Below, piece after piece: positions 10,805-23,900 of a DNA stretch of 64,000 nucleotides. Numbering within the stretch: the stretch's first letter is position 1; each line of letters opens with the position of its first letter. The translations under genes were made by a program, and so were the position numbers. Source of the DNA: Eonycteris spelaea. Taxonomy: Eukaryota; Chordata; Mammalia; Chiroptera; Pteropodidae. Below the pieces are notes generated by a model. The model worked only from the letters and a program-made list of their open reading frames with translations. It had not been told where the DNA came from and did no database searches. The stretch is taken from assembly GCA_003508835.1 (NCBI GenBank), contig PUFA01000022.1, forward strand, positions 5,828,001-5,892,000, in the 5' to 3' direction.

Positions 10805-11190
10805 CAGCAAGTCCTCACTTAATGCACCGGTAGGTTCTGCGACTTCAAGTGAAACGACTTATAAAACCAATTTTACCCTAGGCCAATTGATTTAAACAAG
10901 AGTTAAGTTCCTATGATAACTCATCAGTGGTATAACAAAATGATGAAACAATGTCATCCGAGGGCCTGCTGTAGTCTAGGATTAGTAACAAAGTGTTCTC
11001 TGTTGACTAGGACCAGTGTTTTCCAATATAGAACAAGTAATAAGGCATTTGTCGATAGTATCTGCAGTTGACTCACATTGCTCTTGGTTACCTTGGTTTC
11101 GCTAATTACAGTCATTTGTTCTGAGTTTGTCTCAGGTGGTAAGTGATAAGTGGCTTGTAGTACTACGAGCTTCCAGAGTGTCATTGAGAA
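10805..11190. mobile_element. DNA-transposon-like remnant, family not assigned
   Basis: Begins CAGCAAGTCCTCACTTAATG, like the CAG...TCCTCACTTAA start of some old mammalian DNA transposons, then TTCTGCGACTTCAAGTGAAA and 'CAATTGATTTAAACAAGAGTTAAGTTCCTA', which I recall as internal sequence of such a repeat. The distal boundary is a guess. Confidence 0.4.
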
Positions 11191-11767
11191 GCACCTTTTA
11201 AGAAGTCACTTCCTAGGATCCCAGGGAAGCATGTCCTTGGCTGATCATAAAACCTATTTTTTTTGTGTTATTTACTGGTTTATCAATAGGTATGCCACTT
11301 TTCTGTTGGATTTCTCTTTGTGTTTCACGGCCAGATTTCTTAATCTAAATATCAGCTTCAGTATTTTGCATATTCAGATGATTTATCAGATGCTTTATCA
11401 TCATTAGAGATTATAGATTATCTTTTCATTTGGGTTTTCTCTTTATTCTGAAATTCCACCAGAGATTTTCAGAGTATTTACTCTTTCTCTACTCACCATT
11501 TCGTAGTCATTTAAATACTTTGGAGCCAATCTATCTTTCTCCAAACCCCTAGTTGTTTAGAAACGTCTGCCTCAGAGGCCTCTTTGCCCAAGGCCCTACC
11601 TTTCCAAACTAATGCAAAGAGATTTTTGATTCCTGTCAGGTTCAGACAGGACAGATGTGAAGACACCTTCACCCATCACTCCCTACGCCACCTGGAATCT
11701 TTCACTTGTAAGCAGCGGTCGTTGTGGTGAAGCCTCCATCTGCAGTTTCTCTTTTTCTTGCTTGCAG

Positions 11768-12070
11768 GTGTGGATCTCTTCTCCAACTGCACCGAGGAAT
11801 GCAAAGCGCTGGCCACTCAGATCGCTGCTGGATGCCTTCTTTCGTCCCCTCTGATGGACGCCAGGCCGATTACCGCAGCAATCTGCATGTCCCCGGCATG
11901 GACTCCGTTCCAGACACCGAGGTGTTTTGAGACGCCAGAAGCCCAGCCCGGGGCGGAGCGTTCCTTCTCCACCTTTGGCAAAGAGAAGGCCCTTCACAGC
12001 ACGCTGGAGAGGAAGGAGCTGGACGGACTGCTGTCTAATACACGAGCGCCTTACAAACCACCATATTTGA
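11768..12070 (+). CDS. PCDH10: Protocadherin-10 exon 4 with two compensating one-base indels
   Basis: A 303-nt exon between acceptor TTGCTTGCAG and donor GTAAGT (12071). It completes GGT with the last base of exon 3 and reads VDLFSNCTEECKAL in frame. At 11811-11812 a GG stands where PCDH10 has GGG, moving the frame. The expected GHSDRCWMPSF...VPDTEVF is readable only in another frame until 11925-11928, where TTTT stands for TTT and the original frame returns at ETPEAQPGAERSF. Downstream is FSTFGK (11965-11982), a WIRS motif (hydrophobic-x-S/T-F-x-x) through which PCDH10 binds the WAVE actin-regulatory complex, then KALHSTLERKELDGLL and PPYL. The valine at the second complete codon position of this exon stands where I recall Met in human. 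As given, about 39 codons are out of frame but open. Confidence 0.95.
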
Positions 12071-13664
12071 GTAAGTATTACATAAAAGGCTGTGTCAAAG
12101 TGTTCCCTTTGAGGGAAGAAAGTTCAACAAGCCCGTCTTCCTCGTAAAAAATAGAGTTAGGGTTGTTTTCAGAAACAAGGATAAAAGTGACTCTCGGATG
12201 GAGGCAGCGCTTTACTATGGAAAAATGAGCTTAACGAGAAGACAGGTTTCTGTGTAAGGACATGGTTGTGACAACACTCAAACATAACGTTTGATGTTGT
12301 TGAAAAAAAATTTCAAATGCCTGTCGTATTTTCTTTGAATTTTGCTGTTTTGCTTATTTGATTTCCATATGTTTTGGAAGGCTTAATTAGGGTGGAAAAA
12401 CATCGCTTGACACTTGAGAGATTTCATTTTCTTATCGATGCCAGAGTTATCAGCTAATCATTCTTTTACCATAGTGACATCAAACACGATAGGCTGAATT
12501 CAGAAGTCAGTGCAGTCATGACTTTGACCGTTTCACATAACTTAGTAATATGTTGGTATGGATTGGAGCCTGTTCTGAACCAGAGGGCCTATGTAATGGA
12601 AGTATATCAAGATGACAAGATTTTTCATTTATTGAAAATAATAGATTTTTCTAACATTGGGACATTGCAAATTGCACTCAGCTCTTTCAATTTGGGGACC
12701 ATAATCTCTAAGTGGATTATTTAATACAACCACTGTGAAAAGCAAAACTGCTTTGAGATATTGTAGTATATTTCCTTTGAGGATCTCAGTAATGAAATTA
12801 TACCATTTATTCTCTGCTACATAGGAATCTTTTCCTTTTAGTTAATGGATAAATACTACTGACAATCCGATAGTTTTGTCAAACCACATAAAGTAATATT
12901 TGATAAGGATGAAACTCATAACAACGCGATCGAAAGATGGCATTTATCTTGTACAGCAAATCCATCCAAAAAAAAAAAAAAATCGCGGAGCCATACACTA
13001 GAAACAAAAGATGAGATAGATTGCAGATGCATCATCTCTGTTATGACTGATAAAGTGGGAGGAAAAAAGAAACACAAATACTTAAAGACAAGGAAAAGTA
13101 GAAGAACATATATTTTAGCTCTTATGAATGTCAGTGTGAAGGGCCTGGATTGAATGCATCAAGGATGTGGCTACTACTCTCCGTATTGATAATAAGAATA
13201 GACAACCGTCATAGGATTAAAGAACGAATCCACCATTGGATATATACGTTACGATGACAAAGGTAACCAAATGCTGTTTTAAGAAGGATGATGCTCAGCT
13301 TTTCAAAGTATTTAGAAATCCTGTTACCTGCATAATGCAGTATTTTAACATTTCAGGACCAAGTATAAATTATATTTGGTTTTCCGTTATTTTTAAAAGC
13401 GATAAAGTATAAGGTCACAAATGCTTATGGAAAGTATTGGAACGTCTTACAGAGGAACAAAGTTGCAATGCTGGTGTCAAAGTCCTAAAGTTTAACTCAT
13501 ACATCTGTATATACTAGTGATTTAAAGTAAATTAAAATGAAATTTTAATAAATGAGGACTGTTATTCAGTCTTTGCCCCTAAAACTGAATTCTAGATTTA
13601 AAATGTTGTTTATTATCAAAAACCCAGCTTTCAAAATTTTATTTAGTTTTTCTTTTATTTTTTC

Positions 13665-13800
13665 AGAGTTTTTAAAACAATTATTGGGGTGCTATTGATT
13701 AATAAAGTATATAGGTTTCAAATGTATAATTCAATCATCTGTATATTGCACTGTGTATTCACCACCAAAGTCAATCTCCTTCTGTCACCATAAATTTTAA
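13665..13800 (-). mobile_element. LINE-1 3' end fragment
   Basis: Reads TTATTGGGGTGCTATTGATT, then ATATAGGTTTCAAATGTATA and TTCACCACCAAAGTC...CTCCTTCTGTCACCA. This is the reverse complement of an L1 3' region common in some laurasiatherian, particularly bat, genomes. It is truncated and diverged. Confidence 0.6.
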
Positions 13801-16800
13801 GTAGCATATTTCACTTTAAAGTAAGAATACAGATTAGATGGATACATGATTAGTGATTTCAGCACACAAAGTCAAAGTTCATATAATTCAAGTTTATATT
13901 TCTGAATAAATGCAAATATTTACTATTAGCACATATCAACTGAGAAGTCTACATCAAATATAGTGAAAAAATCCATTTACCCTCTTTTGCTTTTAGGGAG
14001 TACTAATCTTGGTGGAGTTTAACTTTCATATAGAACTGACATTTTAAACATATACAATGTTTTTTTTTCCACTGACTAGTTTTTCTTTTTAATGTTAAGA
14101 AGCACAGTAATAATTTTTATTAATAAATATTAATGCTGCATATTTTTTATTGAAAATTTCTTAGGAATCTAATGTTTTTGTTTAGAAACCAGATTTTAGC
14201 TATTATGAAATAGGAGTTATTTGTGTGTCTAGAAATCAAAGAATGCATCTATTATTTTATCAAGAAAATTGGATTTGTTTGCATATGATCCAGACATGCA
14301 TTAGAACAAGTTAGTTTTTAAGAACAATTTACTTTTTTCTGTCTTAACCAGCACATGCTGTTCAAAATTTAGGGTTTATGGTGAAGTGTTACTTGGATGA
14401 AAAAGAAGCAAAACAATAGCTATCTTTTTGTTTTTACTTATACTTTCCGTAGTTATTCATATAACTTTAATCATGTATGAATTTTTTTTTTTTTAACTTC
14501 TAGGGTTTAATGTCATCTTAGACTCACACAATTATCTTTAAAATTACGTCATGGCTCTGGTTGAATAGGCATAGTCAATTTTATGATTAATCTAATAATA
14601 CAAGCTATAAACCAAGATCATCCTTGACCATTTTGCCCCTTACAAATTCTCATAGTGATAGTTGTTTACTGATATCATTTGTCATCGGCAATATAAATAT
14701 TCATATCTCCTATATTGAGAGGCACATCCCTTATGTAATTAAGCTAAAATTGACACTTGCTTTTAAATAATTATTGAGGTAGCAATTTTGCATTTGTTTT
14801 CTTTTTTTTTTTTGCTAAATATTCATTTAGTTTTATAATAAACATAATGTACATTTTGATGTTCAGAAAAGTAGCTGTTTATTTAGTTATTTTGTAAAGC
14901 TCTAAAAAAGCCTCATGAGGCTACTATCCTTTATAAAATGATGAAAGGGAAATAGTGATATGCTTAATACAAATGAGATCATTATGTATACCCACGGCTT
15001 GCCATTTCTATACTTCTGATTGCTAAAGTTGAAATTAAGAATTGTAAGAAATCAACTTTTACACAAAAGTAAGTGTATGAACATGTTAAAAAATATACTT
15101 TGTTTTTTTTTAATGACTAGAATCATGTTTCCTTTTTTTTTTTTAAGAAAAAAATCCATGAAGAGTATATATGATACATTTAATGAAATAAACTTATTTT
15201 TTTAATCAGGAGGAATTTTGAAAACACATCTATTAATACTTGCCTCTTTAATCATGAGCTCTTATTTTTGTTATAATGTTGTCGTTTGCTAATACTCTGA
15301 TAAGGACCAAAGGGATACACTGAAAAATTAAGGAAATATATTTAAATACATAGAATATGGTCATCTATTCAAAACAGTGTTTAGATTTATCTTAAAATGT
15401 TAATAAATTTTAGCTTGGCTTAGCTTTTAATTTTTATTAGATTAATAAAAAATACTAAAATATTGCTTTACCTTTTAGTAAAAATTAATCATTGTTTTTA
15501 AGAATTAATGAAATAAAACAAGAAAAAATTCTCGAGTTCAAAAATAACATCTTGTTTTTATCATAATTAATGGAAGAATTTTTTAGAATTATAGACATCT
15601 TATTTAAAATAACAGTCTTTCAAATGACACAGTATGTTGTACATAAAACAATATGGAGGGTCTCAGATAATAAAGAAGAAAAATAATTTAAGTTCGAGAA
15701 TATAATTGATAAGTGATAATATTAATATAATTTAGAAAACCTAATAGTTAAGACAAAATCTTTAATATCATTTTGTAATCATTCTTGCTTATGATTTGGC
15801 TTCACATTTTGAATTTTATCTCATAAGATTGTATTCAGTAAAACAAGCATGTCTTTCGGTTGAAACCAGCCTAAACAATACAGAACTAAACCTATAATTA
15901 TCTACTTGGAAACTTGTTGATTTTTGTCAGTAAATAAGAGTCAGTCCCTAAGATTTAAAGACAATCTTAAGATAAATAACCAAAGAAATTTTATTTAAAA
16001 TATATTTGTGAATAGCTTTCATTTATTTAAGTCATATATAAATATTATATCAAAAATAAAAAATAAAAATACTGCATCAACATAATGAGTTTTTAAATCC
16101 TTAATCCATGAAATTTTCTAGAATCATAGGACTGTGGAGAACCACCTATTGAGAAGTGTCACGGCCCACCCTGCCTTTGTATCATACGATGCTTAGATTA
16201 GGCCATGTATGCCAAAAAATCACTCCAGTTGTTTTCTGACCTAACTTTATTTTTGCTTCCTTTCGAGTGTTTTTTTTTTTGAAATTTCAACTCTACTCAT
16301 CCATGTTATAACATAAAAAAAAAAAAGTCAGAACTTCCAAATATTGCGTTTAAAATATTGTTGCCACTTTACGTAGACTTTTTTTTTTTTCTTTTTTTTA
16401 GTAATGCTCCTTTTGGGGACATTCTCTGGGGCATCTATATTAATTTCACTGAGCAGTTCAAGTTTTTAGTTTGTTGAAATTACAGCATGTTTTGTTTAGT
16501 CACATCTATTCCAATCCCTTCATAATCTCAATCTGTCTTCTATAAATTTTCATAATGTTTTGAACTCGATAGCGTGGTAAGAACATATGCAAAATTCAAA
16601 ATATAATGACTTTTCTGATTGATATACATTAGCCTCATACTTACATACCCCTGAATAGTGTTTTCTCTGAGATTTGTATACTCCTCTAATGCCATAGACA
16701 TAGCATCACTTTAGCAAATATTAACATCCACACAAAAAAAGTATTTTTATACATGGCCTTTTTAACATTTCTACCTCATAATTCCATACATCATTAAATG

Positions 16801-17002
16801 AATGGAGATCTTTTTCAGATTTTTTTTCTCTTCTAGTAGATATGTTAATTTTGTTCACTTTTTTCTTCAAGTTGTGCCACATTTTATAAACTATTTCTGA
16901 GATGTTTGTGCTCTCATTCTTCTTTATAAATTTAACTAATTTTCTCACTTTTTTAGTTTATCTCCTTGTGACAAATCTCTAGATTTTGAATCATACCAAT
17001 CT

Positions 17003-17150
17003 TTAAAATAGTTTGCACTCCTTAACTCTGTGGGCAGGAAACAAATGATAACTCAAGATCAGGAATTAAAATAGTTAAATTAAAATAGTATACACTCCTT
17101 AACTCTGTGGGCAGGAAACAAATGATAATTCAAGATAACTCAGGAAAAAA
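17003..17150. repeat. 77-bp tandem duplication
   Basis: Two adjacent copies offset by exactly 77 bases. Both contain TTAAAATAGT, then CACTCCTTAACTCTGTGGGC, AGGAAACAAATGATAA and TCAAGAT. Copy 1 is 17003-17079 and copy 2 starts at 17080. They differ by only a few substitutions in the core, so the duplication is fairly recent. The second copy diverges after about 17130. Confidence 0.85.
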
Positions 17151-20100
17151 CTCAACCCCAGTTCATGTTCTCTATATATCTACTATAGAATTTAATGCCC
17201 ACAGAATTTTACTTCTTTGAAAAAGGTAATCTATTCATAATCCATGTAATTAGTCTTATTAACAGATACAGCAGCTGACTGGAACCTCCCTAGAATGCTA
17301 GATAAATGAGATAGAAAACATCTTATTTCTTTAGTCGTTGGGTAATGGTTTACCTCAACTAATATGATTTAAAGTGAAAGCTGTGAAAATCCTTCTGAGG
17401 TACAGATATGAAAAAGAACAGCTCACACATCTGGTGACTTCTGTAGGCAATTTGTTTTCTGCTTATTTAGACATCTGTGATTCTGTGACATCACATGTCA
17501 TTTAAAATTTATGCTTTTGGGTCCTTTGGAACTAGTAGTATCCAATACTCTCTTGGCATATTTAGACTCATTACCCAGCTATGCAGATAATAAGTGCTAA
17601 ATAATTATATTTTGAAAAATGAATGAATGGATGAATGTTTTAAAGTGTCCAAATTTTCTTTGATAATGACATCATACCTTCATTAACACATGCACCTGCA
17701 CACAGAGTTTTTTATATGTCTAGACAAACTTTCTTTTTTCCTTCCAATTTAAAAAAAGGTGTAAATTAGGTGTATTTCTCTTAGTTAATACCTACAAGTT
17801 TTTCTGGGAGGAGGTAGATTTTGAACTCATTCAAAATATTAAAATGCACTTAAGGTGTTTTGTAAAATATGATGAAGTTTATCAATACTTTGAGATTTTA
17901 AACTTCTTTTGACTTGTCTAAGAACTTATTTTATATTCTAAGGAGTTAAATTTATTTTGTATTTCTTGACTTTATTAAGATTTTAACTACTCTTCTTTCT
18001 TAACCAGTTTGTGAGACAATCTTTCTTTTACATACTTTATTTACTAGGAGCTTTCATACTTTAGCTCCTTTTTTATAAAGGTGATAGGTATATACTTTCC
18101 TCGGGTTTAGTCGCTTATTTTTCTTACTTAATTCCCATGTAGTGGTTATTTATTACATGTTATTAATTGCATTTTTGGGTTCATAGACATATGGTTAAAT
18201 AAAAAATTGTACATTTTAAGGGCATATAGGGAAGACTTAATTGATCCAAGTAATTGATAAAAGTAAACTTTATTGAATAGTTTACACCCCTTAGTATGTA
18301 AATCTTCATCTACTATTTAATGCATACTTTGCATTTTATTGCGTTAACACAACATATAATTTTAGTTATATACCTCATTTTATGTTACAGAAAATTTCCA
18401 TTCTCTTTATTATTTTTTACATTAGAAGTAAATTTATATAAGCACTTTCCATCATGTGAGCTGACAAAGGAAGATTATTAATTAAAATATAAATATAATA
18501 ATTAAATGAAAAGGAATAACTACTTGGGAATTTTTTCCTGTCTCTTCATATCGAAGATATATGGGTCTAAATTTAAATGCATTAAGATACTGTAAATAGT
18601 CTGGAATATACAAGTACAATTGCTTATAAATATCATTAAACATTATTTAATACTCAATGTGCCAGACTGTTTTTGAGTTGAGTCTGTGTCTTCTGAAATT
18701 CTTTTAATAGGAATTTGATAGTGTCATTTAGACAATATAGCTTGGAATTCATTTTAGACTGTGAGGTTCGAGATTGAATAATTCTGCTGAATCAAGACTA
18801 AACTCAGCATAATATGAGTCCATTTAATGTTTCCCAAAATATAGTAAAAACCTGGGCAGTTTTATATGGAGGTCCAATAAAGAGTCCCTCATTACTGCAT
18901 TAGTGATTCCTAATCATCCACATTAGTTAAGTGGGAGAATATAAAAGATATGAAAAAACGAAACCCAAAATGTATTACATATAAAGGGACATAGCTAAAA
19001 AAAAAATTGTAAGTTATAAATTTTGTGGATAAAAATTAGGATTTTGTTCTGATTCTACAATTGATACATTCTATGACATATTGTTTACGCATTATGTCTA
19101 GGCACATACCTATAGGCTTTCTCTTAGACGTACATTCCTTTTAACTCTAAGAATTGAAAGTATCATATGTGAACTTCATTTCAATAACGCTTCTATAATC
19201 TGTACAATAGACTTATCTAAATTATCAATGATAGCTTTTAAGTCATTAAGTTTGACAGTGACTATAAGTTTTCTGTGTTCTATTTTTATGATTCCGTTGT
19301 ACAGATATATTTGCACATTATGCATCTTGTATAGAAGTATTATATTTTTAATTTAATTTATTTTAATTCTATCAATTAGAAAAAGAACAGCGATTATGTT
19401 TAACACAAGATAAGTTTACTTAACTAATAGCTACTTCATTATCAGAAGCTGTTAACATGACAATATGGTGCTTATTGAGAAACAGATAAGTGACACATCA
19501 ATTTCAGTCTGTTCCTTTATTTTTTTAAGATACTGGCTGTACTTTTTGAGAACCAAGTCACAATGCACAGGTAGCGACATTAACCATGACACTGTAGAGA
19601 AAATAGATGTCTGGTTCCAGTATCAATGTTTATGAGGAGGATGTTATTTTTTTTGTTTGTAAAATGTTTCAATCCCTAGGGCTTTTTTCTTTTCTAATAT
19701 TGGCATTACCAGAATCCTACACTACATCCCAAATTACAGGTAATATTGTTGAATACTTAACTGTAACTTTCACACATACTAGAAATTTGATGTTAGTGTG
19801 CCATCGATGTTTTAAGGCTAAAGTATAAACCAAGAACTGTATTTTAGCTGAAAATTGGATAGTTACATTATTTCATAAAAAGCATATTCATAAATGCTGT
19901 TGCCAAAATTTTCAAACATATCTTCAGAAAGAAAAAAAAAAGATCTAAACATAGAAGTAATACATAAATAAAATCAGTAGCAAACACATATCTCCTGGAT
20001 TAAATTTTGAGTCGCCCCGGTTATAGCATGAGCCAGAATAGAGGGGTTGTCATATCTAACTAAACATATCATTGAGTTATGTCCCAAAGTGCAGTACATA

Positions 20101-20929
20101 GTCAAAGGAAGTGTTGAGTCAACAATGGCAACAGTGGACAAAGCATATATAATAAATTGTTTTGATGATGTCCATCTGAGGGTGTATGTAAGATCAAGTA
20201 TTTCACATGCAGGTTTAATCTAAATGGTAGTAGGAATAAGTGGTAGGAACAGGTATGCAGTTAATTATAGTTTGACAATGACTAGTTTTATCCTTAGAAA
20301 ATGTATAGAAAATCTAGAGTCTGGCCTGTAAAATTAGAAAAAAATTGGGTACCTTTTTTCACCATCAGTAAACCTGATGCCAGAACTAATCCTCTTGCTA
20401 ATCAAAAATATTGTGGTTTTAAGAGTTATTTGCCTAGAATGAACTCATCAGATGATTACACCGAAGTCATGAAATTTAGATGTTTTGATAGATATATCTT
20501 GATTCTTGACATACCTCAATCTTTTGGATAAGAACAATGGCAATAGAGTACAATATATTGTAGACTACATACAGCTATTTCTAAATTAGTAGTGTACTAA
20601 ACTCTTAATTTTTTCCTACTTAAACAATAATCAATTCTTGGGCAGATTTGTTTCATCCAAATACTAATACAGCTGCCCCTTCACTGAGATTTTAATGTAA
20701 ATCCAGAGACCCTACTGTTTAATCCATTTCTATTTCAGCATATGTTTATTAAAGATAAAAGATATAGTTTATTTTTAGAATAACCCTAATAACCTAATTC
20801 TTTGTAAAGTTTTTTCTATCAGTTGTTATTCACATTTTCATAATTTTTTCATAAATATTACTTATATTTACCATCAATCTGTTGATTTTAATTTGGTGAT
20901 TAAAATAAGATCCATAGATAGCACCTCAT

Positions 20930-21270
20930 TTTTATTTTTAAACTTTTTAATTAAAGTATAATATGCAAACAGAAATGTACGAATTCATAGATGCATAACT
21001 GAAGAAATTGTCACAAAATGAGAACACATGAATAATCAGTGACCAAAATATTAACTACGGATTGTGTCCAGTAGCCTAAACATTACTGGTATCTCATTAC
21101 GTCCAGCATTCTGCCTTATTCCTGTGTCTACAACCCAAAGGGTTACTACTGTCGTGGCCTCTAACCAAAAATATTTTTTCTGGGTTTTAAAATTTATAGA
21201 ATTTGACTAAATAAAATAGTGAGTGTATTTGAGTTTCACAAAATTTATTAGCTAGTTATTCCTTCTGATA
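20930..21270 (-). mobile_element. Old LINE-1 3' region fragment
   Basis: A degenerate match to the reverse-complement L1M-type 3' region: 'TTAAAGTATAATATGCAAACAGAAA...GCATAACTGAAGAAATTGTCACAAAATGA...ACCCAAAGGGTTACTACTGTC', recalling 'TTGAAATATAACATACATACAGAAAAGTGCACAAATC...AAGGGTAACCACTATCCTG'. Subfamily not assigned. Confidence 0.5.
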
Positions 21271-21794
21271 ATACAGGGAAAACAATCAGCAGAGCCCATA
21301 TACACTGGCATAAACACTAAAAAGCCAATTCAGTGAAAATGTCTTTCCTTCGGATACGGTTACTTTTACTATCTTTAGAATTCTCCTCAAACCCAGTCTT
21401 TTAGAGAAGCTTCATACTTGTCTTTCTATATTTCTTGACGTTTGAAACACAGTATTCTGTTACTTCGTGGTGTTTTCTAGAGACAATATTTCAATATGTT
21501 AACTTGAATCCCAGATTATAATATTTGAAAATTCAAATATCTGTACTTCATATTTTTTGAGCCTAGATTAGAGGATTGTGGCAAGCTGGAGACGATGATG
21601 CTTAAAAGACACTACCGAAAGTAAAGAGATTACATTTTTAAAAATAGTTTATCTGAGAGAGTTTAAAGGGATGAGAGACTATGAATTGAGAAGAAAGGGG
21701 AGAGGTGACGTTACAAACGTTAAGTGTCTAAACAAATACTGCACAGATAGACAGTGAAAAATCTCCCATCCTTACTAAGAGTATAAAAGAGAAC

Positions 21795-22090
21795 ATGGAT
21801 ATATGTCGCACCCTCAGCGATTTACATTACATATTATAGGAAATACCCGGCCGCTGACATGGGCACTTGCTCCTGGGAGCTATGGAAATGCTGTAGCTTT
21901 ACAACCTGCAGACCTGTGCGTTCACCCTCCCCGATGTGGAGGGATAGCACTTTGTGCCTGCCGCCTGTTCCTACAGAATGCTCTTCCCCAAACTGGGGCT
22001 GGGAAAGCAGTGGGGAGGATGAGGCTTAATTTTACGAGAGGCGAAGGGAAGGAATTGAGAAAGCCTGGGGTTTTTGTCTATTTCCTTCCC
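21795..22090. promoter_or_regulatory. GC-raised island in intron 4, function unknown
   Basis: A block with CCCGGCCGC, CTGCCGCC and several CpGs standing out in AT-rich intron. A 120-codon + strand ORF (21803-22165) covers it, but the predicted product has no recognisable domain and runs into a lysine tail from a poly-A stretch. It could be a conserved element, an unannotated RNA exon or an old unrecognised insertion. Confidence 0.25.
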
Positions 22091-23739
22091 TTCCTGTTCT
22101 ACATCGATGACTTCTTATCTTTCTTATTTTGGAATTTTGAAAAGAAAAAAAAAATGGTTTCTTAAACCCTTTTACCCCCTCACATATTGAATTGCAACAG
22201 ATGATAAAATGTCTGGAAATAAGAATTCAGGAATCTAGTTTTAGAAGAAAACTTGGGGAAATGTGTACAGTGCAAAAGCTGAGTAAGAAATGGTCATATA
22301 TATGTATACTTACATATATATGAATAAATAACAGATTGTGTGTTAAAATTATGGATTACAATTTGAAAGTTTAAGACTTCATATTTATGATAATATTTAT
22401 AAAAGGAAGACATGACTATAGATTTTAAAAATCTTATTTTGCTTGTCAAATATAGAATCTTCTCTTTATTGAGTTGGCTTATTTCTCTTACAATAAGAAG
22501 TTTCTCTTTTTGGTCTTATAGTCTCCTCTACTGAATTTTAAGGAAAAACCTTGGTTTTTCTAGATTACTGTGAAAGTCTCACAAATCAAAATGAAATAGT
22601 CATTATTAATGATTCGAGTTCAAGTTGCCTACTCTCCTTAAAACTCATAGTAATGCATACTTTCTTAATTATTTTGGACGTTATAGCAAGCATTCTGTAT
22701 AAATGATCATTGTGTTTTGATTGATACTTTAGAGGATAAATTGAAACATAGTGTTGATAATGTGGAAGTATGAATTAATCACACACTTTAAAAGTATAAT
22801 GAAAGGAAAAATAATCATTAGCAAAACATTAAATGCTAAATTGAATAATAATAGTATTAGTTAATACTGAGCACCTATTTTATAGACATGAGAAGATGAA
22901 ATAAAACACAATAAAGGCACCAATTTCGTAAATACACAACCAGTATTATGAGGCGATAGTCATTTTCATCAATCAAGGATTGTGAAATAAGCCTTATGAC
23001 TCTCAGGCTATAGTGAATAATTTTAGAGTTAGATATATTAGTATTTTATGATTAAATAAGTATACTTAATTTTATAGTGGTAAAAAGATTGGTATGAGAC
23101 AATGTAGACATGCTTTTTGTTGATAGATTGGAGTGAATTCTAATTTCTTCAAACTTGAATTAAGCTAAGGACTTTAAATATATTTTTTTAAATTACCTTT
23201 AATTTATATTATGGAATGGTATGAAGATAATTATTTCTCAAATTATAACAACAAAATATTACATTTTATTGAAATTACCGAGAAAGGTAATTTTTTTGAA
23301 ATGCAGACTTACATTAAAATTATTTTCAAACAGTCCCTAGCATTGAGTAATTTCATTTTCATCTCTCCCATTTAAACTTGAGCTTAAGTTCTGGAATATA
23401 ATCCTCAAGAATATAAATTTCTTGCTTAGGTAGAAATCTTCATAGAAATTACATTTCCATACACCTCTAAAAAGTGTGCTAATATATCTAATATGGGGGC
23501 ATATTCCCTTCCCTTTAAATAAAAACATTTAAGGCAATTTACCAAGGGCATATCGTATTGCTTCAACGTTCATTGTAAATGTATGCCCTTTTTAATCATG
23601 AAAGTTCCTCACATTTCAATAACTATGTAATTTCAGAGGGATGTCAATAGGTCCTATTACTTGTTGTCCTGTTATATTTATTGTAAGGTAGTGAAATGGC
23701 AGTTTAGAACTGTAAATAAGTTTTTAACCAGCTACTTTT

Positions 23740-23900
23740 GGCAGGCCTTCCCAAGCTACTGACGAAAACAGTGTGATGCATATTCATACATCCTACACAC
23801 AGGGGCTTCAGGGTCATTTGCCCTGGAACTGGGTGATATAAATGTGCTCAAGGCCTGCTATATAGGAAAATGATTATGGCTCGTGAACTCATCACAGCCC
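23740..23900. promoter_or_regulatory. Candidate enhancer with POU-dimer-like motif
   Basis: Non-repetitive block with mixed composition. At 23776-23787 it has ATGCATATTCAT, one mismatch from the MORE palindrome ATGCATATGCAT bound by POU-domain dimers. Brain POU factors make this plausible near a neuronal gene, but it is inference from one motif. Confidence 0.3.

Larger units (their letters stand above)
3853..11767 (+). other. PCDH10: Intron 3
   Basis: A 7.9-kb intron, donor GTAAGT, acceptor TTGCTTGCAG. It holds an old MIR (4215-4370), a hAT-like fragment (4425-4555), three GC-raised candidate enhancer islands (4985-5335, 5420-5885, 6715-7045) and a DNA-transposon-like stretch (10805-11190). 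Between about 7.1 and 10.8 kb it is AT-rich and I see nothing I can name. About 11.5-11.77 kb, just before exon 4, is less AT-rich, as expected of conserved flanking intron. Confidence 0.85.

Noticed and set aside
11758..12147. 129-codon ORF across exon 4 as a novel protein
   Set aside because: It starts in the intron, includes the frame-shifted exon 4 and runs past the donor at 12071 into intron 4. It is PCDH10 exon 4 plus chance.
17003..17150. Direct repeats as a CRISPR-like array
   Set aside because: Two copies only, tandem with no spacers, in mammalian DNA.
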